From Oscillospiraceae bacterium (GTDB taxonomy: Bacteria; Bacillota; Clostridia; Oscillospirales; CAG-272): a DNA stretch of 64,000 bases. A program made the translations under genes and the position numbers. The stretch is from positions 62,001 to 126,000 of the forward strand of contig SVTY01000004.1 in assembly GCA_015063535.1 (NCBI GenBank), read 5' to 3'. Shown here piece after piece: positions 7,069 to 15,005 of this stretch (within the stretch, counting starts at the first letter, position 1; the number at the start of each line of letters is the position of its first letter). The notes beneath the pieces were generated by a model. The model saw only the letters and a program-made list of their open reading frames with translations, had not been told where the DNA came from and did not search any database.

Positions 7069-9729
7069 ATGAGGGCAAATACGAATCTGACCCTTCGGGA
7101 TCGCAGTACGCTGACCCTTGGCGGCTTTACGGGACTTGACGTCACCTCTGCGCCCACCGAGGTCTCTCCCGAACGGGCGACCGATGCGGTCAATATGATC
7201 TATGAGAACGGAAGCATTCGAAAGCGAAAGGGATGGAGGCAGAAGCAGGATGTTTCTACCTTCCATGATTGGGTCTATAGAGATACGATCCGATCATTTT
7301 ATTCTTACCGAAACGGAAACTATCAGGAGATCTTGATTCAGATAGGGGGATATTTGCTGTATCACGAGGGAGCTGTCGGTACTGGCGAACACTCAGCATA
7401 TTATATCGGCACGACACCGGCGCAGTTTTTTCAAAAGGATGGCAAGTGCTATATCGTGACAGGTGTTGAATATTTGGTATACGGAAGCTGGGATGAGGGA
7501 AAGACCTATGAGCTGAAAAAGGTGTCTGATGTTGCTTATGTGCCGACGACGACTACGGGAATCGGATACAAGGAATTAGTGGCAAAGGAAACGGAAGACG
7601 GACAGAAAATAGCGGTATGGGAAGAGGTGGGAAAGCCCGAACTATGGGAAGCAACGAATTTATTAACACGCCGTCGAAAAAATCTATTGAACGGTTCGCA
7701 GCTTGTCAGCGATCGGTGGACATTGGATGCAGCGATAGAAAAAAACAGTATCGTTGATATAAACATCGAAGAAATCGTGGGAACAAATATCAACTCTATT
7801 TTTTATCAGAATGATTTTAAGACGTACGAGCCTGCAGTGGGTGAAAGTGCGACATCTGATGAGAGGGTCTATCTGAACGAGCAGACCGAGGGAGAACTTG
7901 AGCAAGGAGCTTATAGAGGAAAGATCCTCAACTGGGGTAAAGATGCTTCGGATACGAATATATTAATTGGTGCGCAGATCATGTTGAATTATGCGTTCCC
8001 ATCGAACAAAGGCTATCCCAACATCACTGTCGAATTTAACGCCGCAAGCCTGTCGGATGAGGATCCGGCGGATAAGATAAGAGGCTGTACCTTCGGCGTG
8101 CTGTTCGGTGTGAACGGCGGAAGCGATCGCCTGTTCCTCAGCGGCAATCCCAAGTATCCCAATACCGTCTTTTATTCCGCCTCCGATGATTTTACCTATT
8201 TCTGCGATAACCAGTATTTTTCGGTGGGAGATGAGAGTGCGGCGATCACAGGCTTTGTTCGGGTTGCGGATGGAACACTGGCGGTGCTGAAGGAGGAAAG
8301 CGATCGGGATGCGGCGATCTTCTATGTGACGGGAACGCAGCAAAGCTTCTTTGATTCGAAGGGAAACTTGGAAAAAACCTATGCGATATTTACCGTATCC
8401 AACGGCGGTGCGGGAGAGGGCAATCTGCATCCGTATGCCACGGCAAATCTGGCGGGAGACGGCTTGCTGCTGTCCCGAAACGGTGTGTTTGCCATCGTTC
8501 CCAACCAAAGCGGTTCCACAAATGTACGGCATGTGAAGGAACGGAGCTACTCGATCAATCGCAGACTGCTTGATGAAGATCTGTCGGGTGCTGTCGGGAT
8601 GGTATACAACAACCGATATTATCTGAGTGTGGGCGGTCATTGCTACGTTGCCGATGCCGGACACAAATATTACCGAAGCGGAAACGACATGGATCAGAGC
8701 TTCAATTATGAGTGGTGGTATTGGGAGAATGTTCCCGCAACGTCATGGTCGGTCATCGACGGCGTGCTTTGGTTCGGTACCGCAGACGGACGGCTGTGCG
8801 CCTTTGATACCGAGGAATTTTTTGATACGACCGAGCATTCCATGCAATTCGGAGAAATTACGTGGGATGGAGGGGATCGCACGAAGCTGATCTACGGCTG
8901 GTCCGTACAGGATCACATCTGCGAGGGAGATTGGATTCGCCTTTTGCCGGAATGCGGTATGCTTGCCGTGATAGCGGAAGCGATCGCTCCCGTGGAGGAT
9001 ACTGTATCGTGGTATGTAACCGATGAAGAGACCTGTGATCGGTTACGGGAAGGAATGCAGCTGATCGCAGGAAATTATGATGCCGGACAACACCTGACAG
9101 ACAAAACGCCGGTTATGGTGACCGATGTGGATCGGGGTGCCTGTAGGTTTCGACTGGACCGAGTGCCGGATGCAGGCGCATATGATACGGGTACCAACGA
9201 GGGAAGCTTTTGCTTGTTTTTTGAGCTGCATAACCGTCCCTTGCTCATTGTCGATGTGGACGAAAAGACCCAATCCTTTTCTCTGAAGGAAACGCAGAGC
9301 GGAGAGATATTGCGACTATCCATTGAAGGAAACGGGTTGATGGATGGATGCTTCTATCATCACAATCCCATCGAAGCCCGATGGATCACCCCGTATTTTG
9401 ATATGGGAAACGTTCTGTACGGAAAGACCCTGCTTCGTCTTTCGGTGACAGCGAAGGAGGGAAGCGGTCGGTTTCTGTTCGGTTATGAGACCAAGGGAAC
9501 GGCGGCAAGCTACGCCATGCAGGGGATCGAATCCTTTACATGGGAGAACTTTTCCTTTGAAAGGCTCAGCTTTGCCAATACCTTTGCTTCCTCCTATACA
9601 CTGAGGGCAAAGAGCCGCAATTTCAATCTGATCCGATTCTGTTTCCGATCGGACACGGCGGAGGACATGCTGCCCGGCACGCTTACCGCCTTATATAAAA
9701 TCAATAAAATGAACAGAGGAGTGAGATAA
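7069..9729 (+). CDS. P22 gp10-like tail nozzle / DNA-stabilising protein
   Basis: The 886-residue protein opens with LGGFTGLDVTSAPTEVSPER...NMIYENGSIRKRKG, matching the start of gp10/nozzle-type propeller proteins in which an opening strand is followed by a 'gsirkRkG' turn. The body has repeated beta blades with Trp/Tyr turns. Such proteins plug the tail channel of short-tailed phages. It begins 1 base after the connector stop and its stop overlaps the next ATG (TAATG). Bases about 7,260-7,990 are noticeably more AT-rich than the rest, suggesting a swapped blade segment. Confidence 0.75.
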   Translation: MRANTNLTLRDRSTLTLGGFTGLDVTSAPTEVSPERATDAVNMIYENGSIRKRKGWRQKQDVSTFHDWVYRDTIRSFYSYRNGNYQEILIQIGGYLLYHEGAVGTGEHSAYYIGTTPAQFFQKDGKCYIVTGVEYLVYGSWDEGKTYELKKVSDVAYVPTTTTGIGYKELVAKETEDGQKIAVWEEVGKPELWEATNLLTRRRKNLLNGSQLVSDRWTLDAAIEKNSIVDINIEEIVGTNINSIFYQNDFKTYEPAVGESATSDERVYLNEQTEGELEQGAYRGKILNWGKDASDTNILIGAQIMLNYAFPSNKGYPNITVEFNAASLSDEDPADKIRGCTFGVLFGVNGGSDRLFLSGNPKYPNTVFYSASDDFTYFCDNQYFSVGDESAAITGFVRVADGTLAVLKEESDRDAAIFYVTGTQQSFFDSKGNLEKTYAIFTVSNGGAGEGNLHPYATANLAGDGLLLSRNGVFAIVPNQSGSTNVRHVKERSYSINRRLLDEDLSGAVGMVYNNRYYLSVGGHCYVADAGHKYYRSGNDMDQSFNYEWWYWENVPATSWSVIDGVLWFGTADGRLCAFDTEEFFDTTEHSMQFGEITWDGGDRTKLIYGWSVQDHICEGDWIRLLPECGMLAVIAEAIAPVEDTVSWYVTDEETCDRLREGMQLIAGNYDAGQHLTDKTPVMVTDVDRGACRFRLDRVPDAGAYDTGTNEGSFCLFFELHNRPLLIVDVDEKTQSFSLKETQSGEILRLSIEGNGLMDGCFYHHNPIEARWITPYFDMGNVLYGKTLLRLSVTAKEGSGRFLFGYETKGTAASYAMQGIESFTWENFSFERLSFANTFASSYTLRAKSRNFNLIRFCFRSDTAEDMLPGTLTALYKINKMNRGVR

Positions 9730-11963
9730 TGAGTATAGAAAAACGGGTGGCGCCGATCAGCGAAGAGACACGGTATGCCATCAAACGGAAATCGGCATAC
9801 GCCTTACCTTCCAATCCGAGTGAGCGTGGCATGAGTGCCGAAGAGATCAAAAAAGCCTTTTATGCACCGGTGACCGAGACGGCAGCCTCGGTGCTCTCGG
9901 AACTGGATCGTGTGGTAGCCGAGACCAATGAGGTTTTTGAGGAGGCACAGGGCGACCGTGCGGATAAGCTGGCGGAAGCCAAACAATATACCGATGAAAG
10001 AGAAGCGGCGGTACGGAGCTATGCGGATGCGGAAAACGCAAAGCAGGATGATGTGACCGCACAATTGGCGCAGGAGCTGGGGCAAACGCAGGGGGAGGTA
10101 GGCGAGCACGGCGAACGTCTGAACACGGCGGAACAGATTCTGTCCAATACCGTTCTTCCCGGAATGGATTCCTTGGAGGAACGGAAGGCGGAGAAGATCA
10201 GCCCTACGACAGCGGGAGAGCTGGTTCATACGGGAAGTGCCCGCATTACGGGGCCCACCGTGCTGTCGGATACGACGGTAGAGGGAACACTGTCCAATGT
10301 CCGTCTGGATACCGCCTATGGAGAGATCGAGCAAAGCAAGCTGGATATCCTTCAGCTACGTGCCGAGCTGTCGGGAAAGGGAAGGATCTTCTCCCTGCCG
10401 GACTTTTCTTCGCTGATCAATTTTCTTCAGTACGGCGGAAAGGATACGGCACAGATCTTTCTGATGGAGAACGGAACGGCGGTGTATTATACTGCCTCGG
10501 ATCTCAAAACGGGAGATGTGATCTATATCAAGGAGGTCAACGTGCCAGACGTGTGGTGGATCGCCACCGATTCGGAGGAGGGGGCGTATTCCTACACCTA
10601 TAACGGGACAGACCATGTATTGATAGGGAGGAGCGAATACGGCGGTGCGATCGTTGGTCAGGTGCAGCCCTTGGAGACCGATTATATGGTGATCGAGCAG
10701 CATGCCACCTCGGCTTCGCTCTCGGCGCAGCAGGCGGCAAGCCGTGCATCGGAAGCCGCCACTTCCGCAGGACAGGCGGCAGGGTATGCGGCAGAAGCGA
10801 AGGAAGAAAAAGAAGGAGCCAAGACGTGGGCGGAGGTAGCTGAGCAGGCAGCGGCGGAAGCCAAAGGCTTTGCCGAGACAGCAGCGACCCATGTCCTTGC
10901 GGCAGAAGAGCAGTCTGCTTTGTCTGCCGAAGCCGCCGAGCGTGCGACGGCAGAGGCAGATCGGGCGCAGAGCATCGTCGAGGTATCCAATGAGCACTTA
11001 CGCCAAGAATTGGAGCCGAGAGTGGATCGCAATACCAAACGGATCACCAATTTGGAGCAGGGCTTGACGCCCGATCCCTTCCTGACCGATTTTTCTGTTG
11101 CTTATGTGAAGGATGTCCCCGCCAATGCTTTGCCGTATGCGGAGGTGACGAAAGTGGGGGGGATGACTCATAAAAGTAAAAATTTATGTATTCCAAATAA
11201 ATTGGTTCAAAAACAAAATGGCTATATATTTATGACCAATGAGGACGGGTCGATAACCGTTACAGGTTCAGCTACCGAGGCAAAACAAGTCGTAGTAGAT
11301 ATGGCACTTGCTGTTAATGCTGGCACTCGTACAAGTATTGAATTAGAGGCAGGAGTGAAATATTCGATACAATGTACAAGACCATCTAATTCACCACAAG
11401 GTATAGCTGAAAAAATTGTGTATACGGACGAGGAAGGTGGAATTTGTTGGGGATGGAGCGGACAGGATATTAGCCGTCCACGAAAAATAGATAAACTTTA
11501 TATGCAGTTTACACCTGTGGTAGGACAAACGGATGTCTGCGGAACCTATAAAATCATGATTAACGAAGGCGATACCAATCTGCCTTATGAGCCGTATTTT
11601 GAGGGACTACGAAATGCAACAGTGACAGAAATAAGTAGCAAAAATGTGAATCAAGAAGAAATCAAAAAAGTGGTGATCTCCACAGAAATTCAGTTGCTTG
11701 CCGGCTACGGTGAAAGCAACCCTGACAATGCGGAGGAATATAACTACATTGACTTTGAAAAGCAGAAATTCGTTGCTTACGGGTATATCGTGGACGGAGC
11801 ATGGGTTGCTTTTGATACGGTGAAGGAGACAGATATTTCCGACATTCTGTCGGCTGACAATCTCATTGAAGTCGAAGCCGGCGGAACCGTGACGATGATC
11901 AATGAATACGGCTTGCCTGTGCCGAGTGAAATTACATATATGCTGAAGGAGGAGAGCGAATGA
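9729..11963 (+). CDS. Tail spike/receptor-binding protein with coiled-coil stalk
   Basis: This 744-residue protein has an N-terminal virion-anchoring part and a helical stalk (residues about 50-150). A beta region with YTASDLKTGDVIYIKE-type turns follows, then an Ala-rich coiled coil (ASLSAQQAASRASEAATSAG, about 325-430) typical of trimeric phage fibers, and a C-terminal binding domain. The C-terminal module (about 11,155-11,650) is much more AT-rich than the flanks and reads as a carbohydrate-binding type beta domain (KNLCIPNKLVQKQNG, GSITVTGSATEAKQ). The final 100 residues (AGYGESNPDNAEEYNYIDFE) resemble common Clostridia phage fiber ends. It recognises the host surface by inference. Confidence 0.75.
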   Translation: MSIEKRVAPISEETRYAIKRKSAYALPSNPSERGMSAEEIKKAFYAPVTETAASVLSELDRVVAETNEVFEEAQGDRADKLAEAKQYTDEREAAVRSYADAENAKQDDVTAQLAQELGQTQGEVGEHGERLNTAEQILSNTVLPGMDSLEERKAEKISPTTAGELVHTGSARITGPTVLSDTTVEGTLSNVRLDTAYGEIEQSKLDILQLRAELSGKGRIFSLPDFSSLINFLQYGGKDTAQIFLMENGTAVYYTASDLKTGDVIYIKEVNVPDVWWIATDSEEGAYSYTYNGTDHVLIGRSEYGGAIVGQVQPLETDYMVIEQHATSASLSAQQAASRASEAATSAGQAAGYAAEAKEEKEGAKTWAEVAEQAAAEAKGFAETAATHVLAAEEQSALSAEAAERATAEADRAQSIVEVSNEHLRQELEPRVDRNTKRITNLEQGLTPDPFLTDFSVAYVKDVPANALPYAEVTKVGGMTHKSKNLCIPNKLVQKQNGYIFMTNEDGSITVTGSATEAKQVVVDMALAVNAGTRTSIELEAGVKYSIQCTRPSNSPQGIAEKIVYTDEEGGICWGWSGQDISRPRKIDKLYMQFTPVVGQTDVCGTYKIMINEGDTNLPYEPYFEGLRNATVTEISSKNVNQEEIKKVVISTEIQLLAGYGESNPDNAEEYNYIDFEKQKFVAYGYIVDGAWVAFDTVKETDISDILSADNLIEVEAGGTVTMINEYGLPVPSEITYMLKEESE

Positions 11964-12187
11964 AGCACCTGAGATTGGCAAAAAAGATCAAGGAGCAAAG
12001 CCCCGATGCTTGGGACAAGCTCTATGAGGGGCAGATCATTGAACGTATCCGGGCAAGATATACCGTCAATCAGGAGCTTGCCATTCTGCGTCAACGGGAC
12101 ACAAAGCCCGAGGAGTTTGCGGCATACAACGCCTATGTGGAGCAGTGTAAAGCCGAAGTAAAAAAAGAAATGGAGGTATACTCATGA
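11960..12187 (+). CDS. Small conserved phage tail-region protein
   Basis: A 75-residue helical protein (ARYTVNQELAILRQRDTKPE...AAYNAYVEQCKAEVKKEM). This type occurs widely in Clostridia prophages directly after the fiber gene and before the membrane/lysis genes; its function is unknown. Its ATG overlaps the fiber stop (ATGA), and its own stop overlaps the following ATG, so it is coupled on both sides. It may be a fiber chaperone or baseplate-proximal component, which is speculation from position. Confidence 0.75.
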   Translation: MKHLRLAKKIKEQSPDAWDKLYEGQIIERIRARYTVNQELAILRQRDTKPEEFAAYNAYVEQCKAEVKKEMEVYS

Positions 12188-12792
12188 AACGAATCGTATG
12201 GCTATTCACCCTATGTATGGCACTTCTTTTGTGCTGTATCTCGGTCGGAGCGGAGGAGATGCCGCCTGTGACCGAGATCACAGACGTTGAAACAGAGCCG
12301 AGCGAAGATTTGCCGACCGAACAAACCGAAGCCGAGCAGGCACTGTCCGCCGATCCCGTGGATTGGCAAACCTACATAGAGGAGGAGCTGCTGCCTCTGA
12401 TCACCATGGTGCTGACGGTCATTGCGGGCATTTATGTGGCGATCTCTCCGATCCTTGCCAAGATCAAAAAGGCATCGGAGAAATTCAAGAGTGCCACTGA
12501 GGACGTCAATACAGCAACGGGAACGGTGAAGAGCAACGAAAAAAAGATCGGCGAGCTGGAGGAGGTGCTTTCCCGAAAGATTGAGCAGATGGAGCAGGAG
12601 AGTGCCGCCAACCGAAAGACCATGCTGGAGATCGAGCAGATGCTTCGGCTGGGCCTTGGCAACATGAATGAGCTTGTCATGAAAGGGTGCGCCCGTTCCA
12701 TCGTACAGATCGGACAGGATATTGAAGAAACACTGGGTACCGTTGATACGGTTACCCCGCAGGAGGAGACCGATCATGAAGCAAAAGGTTAA
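12184..12792 (+). CDS. Phage membrane protein with signal peptide and coiled coil
   Basis: Residues 1-23 form a signal peptide (WLFTLCMALLLCCISVGAEE). An acidic Glu/Thr linker follows, then one transmembrane helix (LITMVLTVIAGIYVAISPIL, about 78-97). The cytoplasmic part is a coiled coil (GELEEVLSRKIEQMEQESAA). The topology fits a membrane anchor with a long intracellular helix, as in holin or ejection-complex partners. It begins a run of three membrane protein genes between fiber and internal virion proteins. No recognised holin signature is present, so holin is possible but unproven. Confidence 0.7.
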   Translation: MKRIVWLFTLCMALLLCCISVGAEEMPPVTEITDVETEPSEDLPTEQTEAEQALSADPVDWQTYIEEELLPLITMVLTVIAGIYVAISPILAKIKKASEKFKSATEDVNTATGTVKSNEKKIGELEEVLSRKIEQMEQESAANRKTMLEIEQMLRLGLGNMNELVMKGCARSIVQIGQDIEETLGTVDTVTPQEETDHEAKG

Positions 12793-13156
12793 CTATGCAC
12801 TGATGTCGGTGTTGGGCTTCCTTGTATTGATCGCCCCTATGCTGACGGTGGTGATCCTGAACTGGGAGGAATATACCGCTCACAGCTACGGCGGAACGAT
12901 CAAGCTGACGGCAGGCGGCGTGATGGCGGCGGTCTTTCTCTTTCTTATGGTTCTCGGCAAGCTGAAGATGCCTCGCGGGATCATCATAGCGGGAGTAATC
13001 TTCGGCTTTGCTTGGCTGTTGGAATCCATCCTTCAGGATCTGAAGCTTTTGTCCGGCATGTTTTTGTTGGGGGAAACTCTGTACTATATCTTTTTCCAAA
13101 CGATCCTGAAGCGCATGCGGGATCAGCTCAAGGAAGGAGCGCCGAAGAATGAATGA
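12776..13156 (+). CDS. Four-helix phage membrane protein (holin-like)
   Basis: The start is chosen at ATG 12776 behind AGGAGG (12761-12766); the track's 12722 start lies inside the previous gene. The 126-residue product is almost entirely hydrophobic with about four membrane helices (ALMSVLGFLVLIAPMLTVVI; GGVMAAVFLFLMVLGKL; GIIIAGVIFGFAWLLE; FLLGETLYYIFFQTI) and a charged C-terminus (KRMRDQLKEGAPKNE). Small size, position and topology suit a holin or membrane-conduit protein. It overlaps both neighbours. The family is not recognised. Confidence 0.7.
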   Translation: MKQKVNYALMSVLGFLVLIAPMLTVVILNWEEYTAHSYGGTIKLTAGGVMAAVFLFLMVLGKLKMPRGIIIAGVIFGFAWLLESILQDLKLLSGMFLLGETLYYIFFQTILKRMRDQLKEGAPKNE

Positions 13157-14030
13157 AAAGCTCAAGGATTTTTTAAAGAACAGCACCGGGTACGGCATCA
13201 TTCTGCTGATCTCTCTCGGATATATCGCCACGGCATTCATTACCGTGGAAAAATCGGGTAAGAGCATCGGGCGGATCATTGCCGACGGGATCGTGATCTT
13301 CCTTATCGGGATCATGATCAACCGTGCCTATGAGCTACAGGGTATGTCCGAGGGAGACAGAGACAGCCGAGTGCAGACAGCGCTCGATCGGCATGTGGAA
13401 GCGGTGGACGAGGTGGCACCCTATATTGACCGTCTTGACACATGGTGCGACAAAAAGAACCGTGAGGCGATGCGGACTCAGCGGGTACGGATCCTTGCCG
13501 AGCGGGGGATGCGGTATACCGATTATTTCGACGAGGACGGCATGAGCAAGGAGTTTTCGATCAATGAAGCACACCTGAAGAATCGCCACATGCGAAAGCT
13601 TGAGGTCAAACGTATTCGGTGTTACTATAAAGCGCTCTCTCTGCGTCTCACACCGCTGACCTCTGTGGCACTCATCAGCGAAGGCGATCGCTTTTGGGAC
13701 CCCTATTATCTCGGCCGCTCCAAGCCCGAATACGCCAAGGAATCGGGCAGGAGCGACGTGATCACGAAGATCATTTTATCCATCCTGTTCGGATATTTCG
13801 GCATCGCTCTGATCGCCGATTGGAGCATTGCCACCTTGATCTGGAAGACCTTGCAGGTGGCGGTGTTCGTTGTGATGGGAACCTTGAAGAAAACAAGATC
13901 CTATCAATTTGTCACCGAGGAATATCGGGGCAGGATCATGAAAAAAACCAACATTCTGCGGATGTTCATGAACGATATGGGCATGACATCTGCTACGGAA
14001 ACAAAAAACAGAAAAGGAGAATCGGAATGA
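13149..14030 (+). CDS. Phage membrane protein, two helical hairpins around a cytoplasmic domain
   Basis: A 293-residue protein with two N-terminal membrane helices (GIILLISLGYIATAFITV; GIVIFLIGIMINRAYELQ), a central soluble domain of about 150 residues with Arg/Asp-rich helices (VAPYIDRLDTWCDKKNREAM), and two more helices near the C-terminus (IILSILFGYFGIALIADW; TLQVAVFVVMGTL). It overlaps its neighbours by a few bases. Conserved membrane proteins of this layout sit next to internal virion proteins in Clostridia short-tailed prophages. A role in DNA or protein ejection is inferred from context only. Confidence 0.68.
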   Translation: MNEKLKDFLKNSTGYGIILLISLGYIATAFITVEKSGKSIGRIIADGIVIFLIGIMINRAYELQGMSEGDRDSRVQTALDRHVEAVDEVAPYIDRLDTWCDKKNREAMRTQRVRILAERGMRYTDYFDEDGMSKEFSINEAHLKNRHMRKLEVKRIRCYYKALSLRLTPLTSVALISEGDRFWDPYYLGRSKPEYAKESGRSDVITKIILSILFGYFGIALIADWSIATLIWKTLQVAVFVVMGTLKKTRSYQFVTEEYRGRIMKKTNILRMFMNDMGMTSATETKNRKGESE

Positions 14031-14977
14031 CGAACAAAGATCTGGATCAATATATCAGCACCAATAACGGATACAGCCAACAGAAGAAGCTGATGGATCA
14101 ACAGCGTGCGGCAGCTAACAGAAATTTGGAGGTACAGAAAAAGCAGGAGCAGCAGGCGGCGGCGATCCAACATCAGAAGCTGATGAAGTATCTGCCCGAA
14201 TACCAGAAGTCCATGGGGCTGAAGGGAAACGGCATGTCCGAGACAGCGCTCTTGGATGCCAACGCCCGTTACCGTTCCGAGCAGGGACGGATCCATTCGG
14301 AGTATTCCTCACGGCAGGATGCCGTTAATGAGCAATATCGGCAGAATCTGTTGGATCTTTACGCACGGGCTGGGGCAGAACAGGAGCAGGACAGAGAGGA
14401 GCTGTACAATAAGGCAAAGGATGCTATTACGAATTGGCAAGGAAGCTCGGAGGAGCTGACAAAGTACGTCGATAGCTTGGCAGGTCAGTTGGATGATAAC
14501 GATTATGCCATTTTGAAAGATGTGTATACCGGCGTGAACAAGGCAATCATCCAAGCGAACAACGATAAAGAAAAAGAGGATGCTATATTGGCAATTCAAA
14601 CGGATGATTTGGGAGGTAAAGAGATTAGTAATTCAATCCCGACAGAATATTCCAATGGAAAAAATTTCGTAATTAAGTTTGACGGTAAACCATACAAGGT
14701 ACAGATCGACACAGAGGTTTCCGACAAAAATGCGAAAATAGCTGCTACCAATTCCAATATTTCTGAAGGAGAAGTGTTTGTTTACGATGGAAAACTGTAT
14801 TTAAAAGGACCTAACGACGCAATTTACAGCATAGAAAGCCGGTTTTGGGATAGCGGAACAACTAACGACTATTACAACTTGGCTTCTAAATTTAAGAAAA
14901 AAGAGAATACTCCCACTACCACGGATCGGGAAGGCGATTTTTCTGTCGGTACACAAAATTTTCCCACCAGTTTGTAA
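14027..14977 (+). CDS. Putative internal virion protein (ejection protein)
   Basis: The true start is ATG 14027, overlapping the upstream stop; the track's 427-aa version starts inside the previous gene. The 316-residue product is Gln/Lys/Ala-rich and helical in its first 190 residues (QQKKLMDQQRAAANRNLEVQ), then becomes a beta-rich domain (GKNFVIKFDGKPYKVQIDTE). The last 400 bases are AT-rich compared with the first half, suggesting domain replacement. It directly precedes the giant polyvalent protein, the place where podoviruses encode proteins injected with DNA. Function is inferred from order and composition. Confidence 0.6.
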   Translation: MTNKDLDQYISTNNGYSQQKKLMDQQRAAANRNLEVQKKQEQQAAAIQHQKLMKYLPEYQKSMGLKGNGMSETALLDANARYRSEQGRIHSEYSSRQDAVNEQYRQNLLDLYARAGAEQEQDREELYNKAKDAITNWQGSSEELTKYVDSLAGQLDDNDYAILKDVYTGVNKAIIQANNDKEKEDAILAIQTDDLGGKEISNSIPTEYSNGKNFVIKFDGKPYKVQIDTEVSDKNAKIAATNSNISEGEVFVYDGKLYLKGPNDAIYSIESRFWDSGTTNDYYNLASKFKKKENTPTTTDREGDFSVGTQNFPTSL

Positions 14978-15005
14978 GATAAGGTAAACAAAAAAGGAGA
15001 AAAGC

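Noticed and set aside
13694-14026. Upstream extension of the internal virion protein in the ORF track
   Set aside because: It overlaps a well-supported membrane protein gene in another frame; ATG 14027 overlaps that gene's stop as elsewhere in the operon.
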